From: Flavobacteriaceae bacterium UBA1682 | GTDB lineage: Bacteria > Bacteroidota > Bacteroidia > Flavobacteriales > Flavobacteriaceae | Reading direction: 5' to 3' | Assembly (NCBI GenBank): GCA_002320285.1 | Contig: DCKE01000016.1 | Coordinates: forward strand, 43,797-107,796 | Length of the DNA stretch: 64,000 nt | Shown: in pieces, positions 35,965 to 44,853 of the stretch | How the letters are laid out: every line of letters begins with the position of its first letter | Numbering within the stretch: the first letter of the stretch is position 1 | Position numbers and translations under genes: made by a program | Notes under the pieces: generated by a model | Databases searched by the model: none | What the model saw: only the letters and a program-made list of their open reading frames with translations | Told to the model about the DNA's origin: nothing

Positions 35965-37244
35965 CCACTGCATTTGTAAAACTATGGGGAAAAAGAATTG
36001 GTGCTGTAGCCTGGGATTCACATCAGGATCTCGGTTTTTTTGAATACGACAAAAAATTCATTTCAGCTGGTTTACAGCTTGCACCGATAAAGATGCCCTT
36101 ATCATCCGAGGTATATGCCTTTCCAGAGCTCCGACATACCGCAACCTTTAAAGGCTTAGCTGGTTTATTGGCCGATTCTTTGCCAGACCGATATGGGAAT
36201 GAATTAATCAACAGTTGGTTGGCCCGAAATGGGCGTCCCGAAAACTCCTTAAACCCCGTTGAATTACTGTGTTTTATTGGTAATAGAGGAATGGGAGCTT
36301 TGGAATTTGAGCCCACCACCCTATCCACCAACGCTGCATCAAAAGCCATAGAACTTTCTAGTCTTATAGAAACCACGATGCACCTACTCGACAGTAAAGA
36401 ACGCTTTGAAGCCCACACCGATCACGAAATGCAAGACGTTTTGTTGGACGTACTAAAAATGGGGACCTCAGCGGGTGGAGCACGCCCGAAAGCTATCATT
36501 GCTTACAATGAAACCACGGGAATAATCAAATCGGGTCAAACCCTTCAAGATGATGATTTTGAACATTGGCTGATAAAATTCGATGGGGTCAATGACACAC
36601 AATTCGGCACAACCTATGGATACGGTCGTGTAGAAATGGCCTATTACAAAATGGCTACCGATGCTGGTATTGATATGACGGAATGCCGCTTGATTGAAGA
36701 GAAAGGACGGGCACATTTTATGACCAAGCGCTTTGATCGTTTAAAAGGCAACCAAAAACTGCACGTACAGACTTTTTGTGCCTTACAACACTACGATTTT
36801 AATCAAGTTGCAAGTTATAGTTACGAACAATTATTTCAAAGCATGCGGTTATTAAAACTTTCCTATGCCGAAGCCGAACAAATGTTTCGCCGACTGGTAT
36901 TTAATGTACTGGCAAGAAACTGCGATGATCACACCAAAAATTTTGCTTTTTTAATGTTACCGAACGGCAGATGGCACTTAGCTCCTGCCTATGATATTTG
37001 CCATGCCTATCGTCCCGATAGCGAATGGGTAAGCCAACACAACCTCAGCATCAACGGTAAAAGAAAAGATTTTTTACGCTCTGACCTGCTCACCATTGCG
37101 CGGCAAAACTCGATCCGCCAACCGCAAATTATCATAGAAGAAGTTTTGGAAATCGTACAGCAATGGCCCACTTATGCCAAACTGTATCAGGTAGATGAAA
37201 AACTTGCCAAAGCCATTGATGCGACCTTATTACGAAACTTGTAA
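35958..37244 (+). CDS. hipA: HipA-family serine/threonine kinase toxin
   Basis: A 428-residue kinase of the HipA family; E. coli HipA phosphorylates glutamyl-tRNA synthetase and causes persistence. Visible are the N-terminal HipA_N-like region (FKGLAGLLADSLPDRYGN), the glycine-rich loop GTSAGGARPKA, the catalytic loop RNCDDHTKNFAF and the metal-binding LAPAYDI, plus the MTKRFDR strand. All key residues appear intact, so it should be active. The target is not predictable from sequence. Confidence 0.93.
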   Translation: MVTTAFVKLWGKRIGAVAWDSHQDLGFFEYDKKFISAGLQLAPIKMPLSSEVYAFPELRHTATFKGLAGLLADSLPDRYGNELINSWLARNGRPENSLNPVELLCFIGNRGMGALEFEPTTLSTNAASKAIELSSLIETTMHLLDSKERFEAHTDHEMQDVLLDVLKMGTSAGGARPKAIIAYNETTGIIKSGQTLQDDDFEHWLIKFDGVNDTQFGTTYGYGRVEMAYYKMATDAGIDMTECRLIEEKGRAHFMTKRFDRLKGNQKLHVQTFCALQHYDFNQVASYSYEQLFQSMRLLKLSYAEAEQMFRRLVFNVLARNCDDHTKNFAFLMLPNGRWHLAPAYDICHAYRPDSEWVSQHNLSINGKRKDFLRSDLLTIARQNSIRQPQIIIEEVLEIVQQWPTYAKLYQVDEKLAKAIDATLLRNL

Positions 37245-37481
37245 AACCGCAACTGAGTTTTAAGTATTCATAAATCCGTATTTTAATCATCTCCGGATGG
37301 AAGTTAAGTACACCAGTTATACTATAGATATAATATACGTTGGCAACCCATTAAAAGGAAAATAGAGAATAACCATATTAGGCTAATTAAACGCCAACTG
37401 TTGTAAAGGTGCTGGTGCGAGATAAACGACGGTATTAATCAACAGACAAAAGCCTGTAAAATACCATATGACAAATTATTT

Positions 37482-37516
37482 AACGACCAACAGACGGGCT
37501 GCTGATCGTTTTTTTA
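37482..37516 (+). terminator. Terminator after hipBA
   Basis: AACGACCAACAG and CTGCTGATCGTT pair with two mismatches and are followed by a T-run. The 240 bases between hipA and this hairpin hold nothing recognisable. Confidence 0.7.
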
Positions 37517-37548
37517 GACAATTAACTTTATAAATTTACTGTAGTTGC

Positions 37549-38499
37549 TTAATGTTGATGACCGCTGTGGTTTTCTTCTTTCCCTTTTGCTCCTTCTTCC
37601 ACATTTACGGTAAAGTCTGCTGTATGCAGTTTGCCTCCTACTTGAAACTGTGCCCACATTCTGTAAACACCCGCTTTTTTGATATGGGTCTGTGCATAGA
37701 TTGGAAAACGCTTGTCGGATATTGGATGTATGTGAAGGAAATCTTTATCTTCCTTACCGATCATCACAATATGAGCCTTAGCTCCTAAATAGTTTTCAAA
37801 ATCGGATTCCTGTAATTTTTTACCGTTTTTTTCTACCGAAAACTGTAAATCTTGACTGCTATTAGTTTTAAAATCTGCTCCGTTGAGTAAAGTCATTTTA
37901 TAACCGTCAACCTCTGCCACCAACTTGGGTTTGTAATCCATTTTTGAAGTCACAGTAGTCCCTTTTACTTCTACCTTTTGCATATCAACCGCTCCGGCTA
38001 ATCCTACCGGTTTATAATCTGTAAACAACAAATAGTTTCCGCCACTTGGAAAAGTTTCTGATACCGTATACGTTCCATCTTTTTCCTCTTGGGGATGAAT
38101 ATGATTAAACCAACTCAAATCTTCACTAACCAACAACAAATGCATTTTCATTTCGTGGGCCTCCTCTAACGAAATCGGCTTTAGCCCATCCGTTACTGCA
38201 ATAGTAAGGTTGGTGCTTTTTCCCGCTTCGATAACTGCTGGCGTGGTTGAAATCTTTACCGCTATCTCAGCAGCAGCTTCCTTGTTTACAGCCTGTAATT
38301 CCATACCGCATTTACTGCATTTGTCGCCTTTAGCTCCGGTTACTTCTGGATGCATCGGACAAGCATATATTTGATCGTGGTTGGCGTGCTGTTCTGTGTT
38401 CATTTCAGCGTTGTTGTCTTTGTTTGCCGCCTTGTTACAAGCCGTTAAGGTGGTTACTGCAACAGTTAACCCCAACAAAGTATTTTTTATATTTTTCAT
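37549..38499 (-). CDS. Lipoprotein with heavy-metal-binding domain, copper-island member
   Basis: A 316-residue exported protein. The lipobox TLTAC ends the signal peptide, then comes a His-rich linker (EQHANHDQ) and a short metal-binding domain YACPMHPEVTGAKGDKCSKCGM, split as CPMHPE and CSKCGM. The rest is two beta-rich domains with NHIHP and LHIHP motifs, and the C-terminus ends NHSGHQH. It is the last gene of the minus-strand copper run and probably binds or buffers copper in the periplasm. The ATG at 38499 starts the signal peptide; 38508 would add three residues. Confidence 0.8.
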   Translation of the reverse strand: MKNIKNTLLGLTVAVTTLTACNKAANKDNNAEMNTEQHANHDQIYACPMHPEVTGAKGDKCSKCGMELQAVNKEAAAEIAVKISTTPAVIEAGKSTNLTIAVTDGLKPISLEEAHEMKMHLLLVSEDLSWFNHIHPQEEKDGTYTVSETFPSGGNYLLFTDYKPVGLAGAVDMQKVEVKGTTVTSKMDYKPKLVAEVDGYKMTLLNGADFKTNSSQDLQFSVEKNGKKLQESDFENYLGAKAHIVMIGKEDKDFLHIHPISDKRFPIYAQTHIKKAGVYRMWAQFQVGGKLHTADFTVNVEEGAKGKEENHSGHQH

Positions 38500-38595
38500 A
38501 GTAATCATTTTATTTTTTAAGAAAATTTAGCCTTGTAATTTCTTTATTTAAAGGTAGCTGATATCGCCGTATTTTCAAGCGATACCAGCTGCTTT

Positions 38596-38817
38596 TTATT
38601 CGCTTACGGCTTCAATTTTAAAACCGGCTTTTTCAACCGAGTCCACAATCTGTTGTTCCGTAATTCCTTCTGAAGATACCGTTAACACCTTAAATCTGTT
38701 TGTAGTATCTACTTCCCATTGGTTTTCGCCTGCTGCCTCATTTAAAAAAGGAGTGACTTTAGATACACAGCTGCTGCAATTGATATTGGTTTTGAATTGA
38801 AATTTTTTATTTTCCAT
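38596..38817 (-). CDS. Heavy-metal-associated (HMA) domain protein, CopZ-like
   Basis: A 73-residue single HMA domain with the metal-binding motif NINCSSCVSKV (CxxC) and the beta-alpha-beta-beta-alpha-beta length of copper chaperones. It lies between CopA and the metal-binding lipoprotein on the same strand and probably delivers Cu(I) to CopA. Metal identity is inferred from the neighbourhood. Confidence 0.88.
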   Translation of the reverse strand: MENKKFQFKTNINCSSCVSKVTPFLNEAAGENQWEVDTTNRFKVLTVSSEGITEQQIVDSVEKAGFKIEAVSE

Positions 38818-38925
38818 TTTTCTTAAATTTTTATTGTTTTTCTACTCTACAAAGTTGCGACAATATGCTACGCTATATCTTATGTAATTTTGGGTTTGAT
38901 TTGTAAGATTTACGTTTCATAATCC

Positions 38926-41343
38926 TTACTTTTTCCACTTTAAGCGTAAACTGTTACTCACCACACTCACACTACTCAAAGCCATCGCTGCTCCAGCGAT
39001 CATCGGGTCTAGTAAGAATCCATTTATTGGATATAGAATACCCGCTGCCAGAGGAATACCGATTAGGTTGTATATAAACGCCCAAAACAGGTTTTGCTTA
39101 ATCGTCGCTACCGTTTGTTTGGATAGGCGGATCGCTTGTGGAATTTTGGTTAAGTCAGACGAGATAATCGTCATTTTAGCCACATCCATCGCAATATCAC
39201 TTCCTTTACCCATAGCTATACTGACATCGGCAGTGGCCAATGCGGTACTGTCGTTGATACCATCACCTACCATCGCCACTACTTTACCTTGTTTTTGCAG
39301 TTCTTTTACAAAATCGGCTTTATGCTGCGGCATCACCTCAGCTTTGTAATGCAGTATACCCGTTTGTTCCGCTATGGCTTTAGCCGTAGCTTCATTGTCT
39401 CCAGTAAGCATATACAAGTCAATGCCCATCTCCTGCATTTCTTTTATCGCTTCAACCGATGTGGCTTTGATTTGATCCGAAATAGCGATTACCGCCAAAG
39501 CCTGCTGACTGTTTGAAAACCAGATTACGGTTTTGGATTGGGTTCCCCAATCATCGGCTTGTGTTTGCAACGAAGTATCTATGCTGATGTTATTTTCTGC
39601 CAATAACTTTTTATTTCCTACAAAATAGGTAACGCTTTGGTAATCTGCCTTGGCTCCTTTACCCGTAATACTATCAAATTGCGTTAATTCCGTACCAGCA
39701 ACACCGTCTAGATGTTTTACTACCGCTTCTGCCAACGGATGTTCGGATTGTTTTTCAATACTCAATAAAACGTCTTTACGGGTATCGTTATCGCTTAACC
39801 ATTTTACTCCCGTAACCTGAGGTCTTCCTTCTGTGATGGTTCCGGTCTTATCCAATATGATAGCCGTTACTTTTTTCGCCAATTCCAAACTCTCAGCGTC
39901 TTTAATCAAGATTCCGTTTTCAGCACCTTTACCTACACCCACCATAATAGCAGTTGGTGTAGCCAATCCCAACGCACACGGACAAGCGATAACCAATACG
40001 GTTACAGCCGCTAATAATCCCTGCACCACGGCATTTTCGCCTCCGAAAATCAACCAAATGATAAAGGTTAAAATCGCTATACCTATCACCACGGGAACGA
40101 AGATTCCTGCGATTTTATCTACAAGCTTTTGTACCGGTGCCTTACTCCCTTGGGCATCTTGTACCATTTTGATAATCTGCGCCAACATGGTTTCTTTACC
40201 CACTTTAACCGCCTCAAACTGAAAACTTCCCTTTTGATTAATCGTACCTGCAAATACCTTTTCGCCTTGTGTTTTTAATACCGGAACCGGTTCGCCACTT
40301 AGCATACTTTCATCTACATACGAATTGCCTGAAGTGACCATACCGTCTACCGCAATTTTCTCTCCGGGTTTCACCAAAATAACATCGCCTGCATTGACTT
40401 CCTCAATCGGCATTTGTTTTTCAGTTCCGTCAGCCAAAATCACGATTACGGTTTTGGGTTGTAATCCCATCAGTTTTTTAATGGCCGTAGAGGTATTTCC
40501 CTTGGCTTTTTCTTCGAGCAATTTCCCCAACAGAATAAAGGCAATGATTACTGCAGCCGCTTCAAAATAAACATGCGCATGCAAACCGCGTTGGTGCCAG
40601 AAATCGGCAAACAACATATTAAACACACTAAATAAATACGCGATTCCCGTACTCAATGCCACCAAGGTATCCATATTGGCCGAGCGGTTTTTGGTTTGTT
40701 TCCAAGCATTGATAAAAAAGTCTTTACCCAACCACAGTACTACCGGGGTAGAAAACAACCACATGATTTCATTGCCATACGGCATGTCCATAAAAAACAT
40801 ACCGATTACTACAACAGGCAAGGACAGAATCACAGCCCATATTGTTTTGCTCTTTAGCTTTCTAAATTTTTCTTCATGTATCGCCTCCAACGATTCTTGC
40901 TGTTTGTTTTCATCTACAATAAGTAAATCGTAACCCACTGCCTGAACGGCTTTTTGCAATTTGGAAGCATCGGTAATGTTCGGGAGGTATTCCACCGTTA
41001 GGTTGCCCGTAGCAAAGTTTACTGAAGCACTAACCACTCCGGCTTCATAAGTCACAATACTCTCCGCACTTCCAGCACACGAGGCACAAGTCATGCCCAA
41101 TACCGGAAAAGTATTTTTCACTGTAGGTACGCCATACCCCAGGTCTTTAATAGCCTTTACAGCTGCACCTATGGTTTCGTTGTTGGCAACGGTAAGCGCT
41201 GCTCTGCGGTTGTTGATTTCTACCTTTGGACTGTCAACACCTTTGACTTGTGCTAATCCCTTTTCGACGATTAAGGCACAGTGTTCGCTATCGACATCTT
41301 CGAGTGGAATGTATACTATTTCTTTGTTGTTTGTTGTCGCCAT
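38926..41343 (-). CDS. copA: Copper-translocating P1B-type ATPase
   Basis: An 805-residue Cu(I) efflux pump. A second HMA domain carries GMTCASCAGS. The transport site is CPCALGL, the phosphorylation site DKTGTITEG, and the nucleotide-binding HP motif is in SEHPLAEAVV; the hinge is MVGDGINDSTAL. The membrane end has the conserved NLxx and MxxSS pattern (NLIGIP, AMALSSVSVVSNS). A first HMA-like domain (residues about 8-75) has SEHC in place of CxxC and likely lacks full metal binding. It is followed by a CopZ-like gene and preceded by the HMA-AraC regulator. Confidence 0.95.
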   Translation of the reverse strand: MATTNNKEIVYIPLEDVDSEHCALIVEKGLAQVKGVDSPKVEINNRRAALTVANNETIGAAVKAIKDLGYGVPTVKNTFPVLGMTCASCAGSAESIVTYEAGVVSASVNFATGNLTVEYLPNITDASKLQKAVQAVGYDLLIVDENKQQESLEAIHEEKFRKLKSKTIWAVILSLPVVVIGMFFMDMPYGNEIMWLFSTPVVLWLGKDFFINAWKQTKNRSANMDTLVALSTGIAYLFSVFNMLFADFWHQRGLHAHVYFEAAAVIIAFILLGKLLEEKAKGNTSTAIKKLMGLQPKTVIVILADGTEKQMPIEEVNAGDVILVKPGEKIAVDGMVTSGNSYVDESMLSGEPVPVLKTQGEKVFAGTINQKGSFQFEAVKVGKETMLAQIIKMVQDAQGSKAPVQKLVDKIAGIFVPVVIGIAILTFIIWLIFGGENAVVQGLLAAVTVLVIACPCALGLATPTAIMVGVGKGAENGILIKDAESLELAKKVTAIILDKTGTITEGRPQVTGVKWLSDNDTRKDVLLSIEKQSEHPLAEAVVKHLDGVAGTELTQFDSITGKGAKADYQSVTYFVGNKKLLAENNISIDTSLQTQADDWGTQSKTVIWFSNSQQALAVIAISDQIKATSVEAIKEMQEMGIDLYMLTGDNEATAKAIAEQTGILHYKAEVMPQHKADFVKELQKQGKVVAMVGDGINDSTALATADVSIAMGKGSDIAMDVAKMTIISSDLTKIPQAIRLSKQTVATIKQNLFWAFIYNLIGIPLAAGILYPINGFLLDPMIAGAAMALSSVSVVSNSLRLKWKK

Positions 41344-41431
41344 AATTGTATTGCTTTATTTACAGTACAAATTTGGCGACTATAGCGGTAGGAATTGTTA
41401 TACTATTATGGTAGGGTTTTGTAAGATTTAC

Positions 41432-41995
41432 TTACACCTTGTCTAAGGGTTTGCGTTTTTCGTCGCGTATTTGTTTAAAGTGACTAGGCGTTAATCCGGT
41501 TACTTTTTTGAATTGATTACTCAAATATGCTACGCTTGAATAGTTTAATCGATGAGCTATTTCACTTAGAGACAGTTCATCATAGACCAAAAGCTCTTTG
41601 ATTTTTTCGACCTTCTGGGCTATAAAATACTTTTCGATGGTAACGCCTTCTACCTCCGAAAACAAGTTGGAGAGGTAGTTATAATCGTGCTGCAGCTTGT
41701 CGCTTAAAATATCGGAGAGGTTGCTTTTGACATCGTTGTCTTGGTAATGTACCACATCGATAATCACGTTTTTTATTTGCTCGATCAGACGGCTTTTTTT
41801 ATCGTCGATTACTTCAAAACCCAAAGGTACCAATACCGATGCTAAAGCCATTCGTTGCTCCGAAGTTAACTCATCTTCTAAGGTAACCTCACCTAAAGTC
41901 ATGTTCTTAACCAATAGTCCGAGTTTGTCCATTTCATTTTGTACAACGAGGATACAACGATTACAGACCATGTTTTTAATAAATAAGGTACTCAT
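41432..41995 (-). CDS. AraC-family regulator with HMA-like metal-sensing N-terminus
   Basis: A 187-residue protein. Residues 1-70 look like an HMA fold: STLFIKNMVCNRCILVVQNEM places a CxxC at the position of the metal loop, followed by a strand, a helix and a final LGFEVIDD strand. Residues about 85-180 form the AraC double helix-turn-helix, ending SLSEIAHRLNYSSVAYLSNQFKKVTGLTPSHF (two pieces). It is directly upstream of copA and is therefore likely to sense Cu(I) itself and control the copper genes. The ATG at 41995 is used; 42037 would add 14 hydrophobic residues. Confidence 0.82.
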   Translation of the reverse strand: MSTLFIKNMVCNRCILVVQNEMDKLGLLVKNMTLGEVTLEDELTSEQRMALASVLVPLGFEVIDDKKSRLIEQIKNVIIDVVHYQDNDVKSNLSDILSDKLQHDYNYLSNLFSEVEGVTIEKYFIAQKVEKIKELLVYDELSLSEIAHRLNYSSVAYLSNQFKKVTGLTPSHFKQIRDEKRKPLDKV

Positions 41996-42249
41996 AATGA
42001 TGGAGATTAAATGTGAAAGGCAATATACCGTTGACAAAACTACGATTAAATTGGGAAGTTTTTGAGTTGTGCTGTTTATTGTTTACAAGTTAACACAACA
42101 ACTCATTTTCTTAACTTCAGTATTTTTTCTCCCCATAGTTATGAAATCTTTACATTAAATACATAATAATAAATTTATCACGAGTAAAAGGTTATTTACA
42201 TATACTTATATTTTTACGATATTTGTCTAAGAATTCTATAAATAGTGGT

Positions 42250-42456
42250 ATGACGAAAGTAAAGTTAAATAGAATAAAGTCTGTTCTTGCTAAAAAAAAT
42301 AGCAGCGGTAAAGATCTTGCCTACCATTTGGGGAAAACGGAATCTACAGTTTCGCGTTGGTGTACAAATGAAGTACAACCGAGCGTTGAACCCCTTTATG
42401 AAATAGCAAAATTTTTAAATATTGATATACGAGAGTTATTGATAAGTACTAAATAG
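42250..42456 (+). CDS. Small XRE-type helix-turn-helix protein
   Basis: A 68-residue protein that is almost all DNA-binding domain: GKDLAYHLGKTESTVSRWC followed by PSVEPLYEIAKFLNIDIRELL. It starts at ATG 42250; a TTG at 42223 would add nine residues. No toxin-like partner lies beside it. Function beyond DNA binding unknown. Confidence 0.78.
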   Translation: MTKVKLNRIKSVLAKKNSSGKDLAYHLGKTESTVSRWCTNEVQPSVEPLYEIAKFLNIDIRELLISTK

Positions 42457-42640
42457 AAAAAATAAGGCAACTCGTAAAAAAATGATTCGTTTGCTGTATC
42501 ACAACACATTTTGTTTTGTATTAGCTTTCTCTTCCTTGTAATCAAAAAAAAAACTCAAGCACTTGTATTTTAGCTGTTTTTTCAGTATCTTATTAATCAT
42601 GGAACAACACAAACAGTAAACGTTCTTAACTGTGTTGTGT

Positions 42641-43339
42641 TTATTCTTTACCCCAAAAGCTTTGGACACAGATCTTTTGTAAATTAAAAGAGGGATGTTG
42701 CTTTAAATAGCTTTCTAGGAAGAAAGTCGTTTTAGAATCACCAAATACATAGGCGATAGCATGCGGTGTTTGCTGCGAAAAACACTGTGGTAAGTGTTGC
42801 GCGATTAACTCGGGTTTTAAAGTATTTACGACTATGCTCGTCAATGGGAAACTGTTGTCGATATCGGCAAAAAAATCCGCGGAATCCGCGGAATAAACCA
42901 AACTACTCACGCGTTTACTGACCGCTATGGCTCTATGAATTTCGTACAGATGAGATAGGGCGGTGACATCGCCAATCAACAGGTATTCATCGGCGGTTTC
43001 GTCCAGGGGTACTTGCACAGATGGCGGTTTAAAAAAGACCACATCGCCCAGCTGAACCGATTTTATCCAACAGGATCCTTTGCCGTTGGAGAACGTATTG
43101 ATCGCCAAATCGACTGTGTTATATACGGGTTCAAAATTCCAAAAAGAATACATACGTGCCACACTACCCGGATCGTAATACGGATTCGACAAAAACACTT
43201 CCATCGCCAAACCCGCTTGGTATTTGATCCTCGAAAAATACGCACTTTGAATTTTGATGTGGTAAGTGTGAGGGGCTATTTGACGCTTTTGAAGTATCAC
43301 CCCAGTATAAATCTCAAAAGATTTTTCTTGACTGCTCAT
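42641..43339 (-). CDS. SIP/ferredoxin-reductase-like flavoprotein (second copy)
   Basis: A 232-residue member of the siderophore-interacting/FNR-like fold. An FAD-binding RMYSFW strand (in place of the usual RxYTxR) is followed by INTFSNGKGSCWIKSVQLGD, similar to HGxGPGSxWLxxxxxGD, and the NAD(P)-binding strand YLLIGDVTALSHL. It ends VQSFWGK, which resembles the YWxxG end of SIP proteins. The ATG at 43339 is preferred to a TTG at 43402, since the latter lies in an FNR-type box. It is the last gene of the crp-SIP-ribB cluster. Confidence 0.78.
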   Translation of the reverse strand: MSSQEKSFEIYTGVILQKRQIAPHTYHIKIQSAYFSRIKYQAGLAMEVFLSNPYYDPGSVARMYSFWNFEPVYNTVDLAINTFSNGKGSCWIKSVQLGDVVFFKPPSVQVPLDETADEYLLIGDVTALSHLYEIHRAIAVSKRVSSLVYSADSADFFADIDNSFPLTSIVVNTLKPELIAQHLPQCFSQQTPHAIAYVFGDSKTTFFLESYLKQHPSFNLQKICVQSFWGKE

Positions 43340-43358
43340 AATCTGTATTTTGATACGG

Positions 43359-43402
43359 TAAAATTGCTGGTTTTCACCTTTCAAAACATTGATTTGAGTC
43401 AA
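43359..43402 (-). promoter_or_regulatory. FNR-type box and -7 element before the second SIP gene
   Basis: TTGAT-TTGA-GTCAA (43389-43402), between the crp stop codon and the next gene. A weak -7 candidate CAATTTTA (minus strand, 43366-43359) ends 36.5 bp from the box centre (43395.5), placing a start near 43354. Confidence 0.5.
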
Positions 43403-43412
43403 AAAACATACG

Positions 43413-43982
43413 TTAGAGTTTAGATTTTAAACGGCTCAGGGTTTCCTGCGAAATGTTGAGGTATGAAGCCACCATTTTATTCGACAACCTACGTACAACA
43501 ATCGGATTTTCATCTAATAGTTGACGGTATTTTTGTAAGGCATCTTGAATCATCATCGACATCAACCTTTTGGTATTGTTGACATAGGCTATCTCGAGAT
43601 ACATTCTATAAAACTTATCCCATTGGGGAACGATATCAAGCAAGTGGTAAAAATCGGTATGGGTGATATAATAGACTTCGGATTCTTCAACGGCCTGAAT
43701 AAATTCTTCCGAGGCTTCTGACGTAATAAAACTGACCAATGCCGTGGCAAACTGATTTTCAAAAGCAAAATAACGGGTAGAGTCCATTCCTTCCTCATTG
43801 ATAAAAAAAATCCGAAGACAGCCTTGAATCACAAAAAACGTGCGTTGGCTCGCTTGACCATGCGTCAGTAATAACTCATTTTTCTTAAGTTGCATCGGTT
43901 TGAAATAAGACAGTATGGTATCCAATTGGGCATCGGATACCGTTATTCTGTCTTTTATATAGGTCGTTAGTTGCGCTTCCAT
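43413..43982 (-). CDS. Crp/Fnr-family transcriptional regulator
   Basis: A 189-residue protein with a cyclic-nucleotide-binding-like domain (about 15-130) and a C-terminal helix-turn-helix, LSNKMVASYLNISQETLSRLKSKL in two parts. The recognition helix has Glu180-x-x-Ser183-Arg184, as in FNR (E-xx-S-R), which reads TTGAT half-sites. The N-terminus lacks the cysteine cluster of FNR, so it is not an iron-sulphur oxygen sensor of that kind. FNR-type boxes flank this gene and head its operon; autoregulation is likely. Confidence 0.88.
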   Translation of the reverse strand: MEAQLTTYIKDRITVSDAQLDTILSYFKPMQLKKNELLLTHGQASQRTFFVIQGCLRIFFINEEGMDSTRYFAFENQFATALVSFITSEASEEFIQAVEESEVYYITHTDFYHLLDIVPQWDKFYRMYLEIAYVNNTKRLMSMMIQDALQKYRQLLDENPIVVRRLSNKMVASYLNISQETLSRLKSKL

Positions 43983-44058
43983 ATTGAGAAATCAGTTCTG
44001 CGTAAATTTACCACTAAAAAAACACATTATTACTGTTTTGTACAGGGGTATTACAAGC

Positions 44059-44841
44059 TTATACAGCAGTTCCTTCTGATGCTCCCGATCGCCAATAGGC
44101 CGCGGTATAGATCAATTGCGGATTCCATTCCAGCTGTACTCTAAAGTAGTCTTTTAACGTTTTTACCGTCGTATGTTCCGCCGCTATAAAGACATAATGG
44201 TTTGGAATCAGATGCACATCAGTCAATTCTTTTACCACAGCGCTCAAACTACTGCCTCTTTCCGGTTGTGGGTTATGAAGCCAGGTGATGTCTGTCGCCG
44301 CTGCGGAGATCAATGGCATTTCATCTTCTCTCGTGGCCACTTCCAAAAACACTTTTACCGCAACACCTTCAGGCAGTTGTTCCAATATGGCACTGATTAC
44401 AGGTACAGCAGTAGCATCGCCCACTAACAGATAGGCTTCAGCATCGGGCACAAGCGGTTTGTCACTCTGTTTTATCCCGATACCCAAGCAATCACCAGCT
44501 GTCGCATTAATAGCCCAACGCGCTGCGGGGCCATTGTCGCCATGTGCTACAAAATCAACGGTCAATTCGCGTTTTTGTAAATCGACTTTACGGTTGGTAT
44601 AAGTACGCAGCGTTGCCAGCAATTCGGCATCAATTTCCCTTGCTCGATCGGGAAAATAAATGATATTACAATGCTGCGGAGGTATAAAAATTTTGTTGTT
44701 GGATCCCGAACACACGCAAGATAAAAGCTCCATTTGATCTTCTCGAATATCAAACACCACACGTATAAAATGTGGTGTCAATACTGTTTTGTTTTTGACG
44801 GTGAATACCGTTCGTATTTTTTTGATTGGTGTTTTAATCAT
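44059..44841 (-). CDS. Siderophore-interacting protein (NADPH ferric-chelate reductase type)
   Basis: A 260-residue SIP-family flavoreductase with an N-terminal FAD-binding barrel (LRTYTNRKVDLQKRELTVDFVAHGDNGPAARW, split over FAD site RTYTNR and HGDNGPAARW) and a C-terminal NAD(P)-binding part (AYLLVGDATAVPVISAIL, FIAAEHTTVKTLKDY, YTAAYWRSG). Such enzymes reduce ferric siderophores in the cytoplasm. It is 12 bp downstream of ribB and 76 bp upstream of crp. Confidence 0.9.
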   Translation of the reverse strand: MIKTPIKKIRTVFTVKNKTVLTPHFIRVVFDIREDQMELLSCVCSGSNNKIFIPPQHCNIIYFPDRAREIDAELLATLRTYTNRKVDLQKRELTVDFVAHGDNGPAARWAINATAGDCLGIGIKQSDKPLVPDAEAYLLVGDATAVPVISAILEQLPEGVAVKVFLEVATREDEMPLISAAATDITWLHNPQPERGSSLSAVVKELTDVHLIPNHYVFIAAEHTTVKTLKDYFRVQLEWNPQLIYTAAYWRSGASEGTAV

Positions 44842-44853
44842 GTTTCCCTGTCA

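Noticed and set aside
42602..42650. Terminator of the second SIP gene
   Set aside because: A bulged stem AACACAAACAGT/ACTGTGTTGTGTT exists but overlaps the stop codon and has no T-run on the relevant strand.
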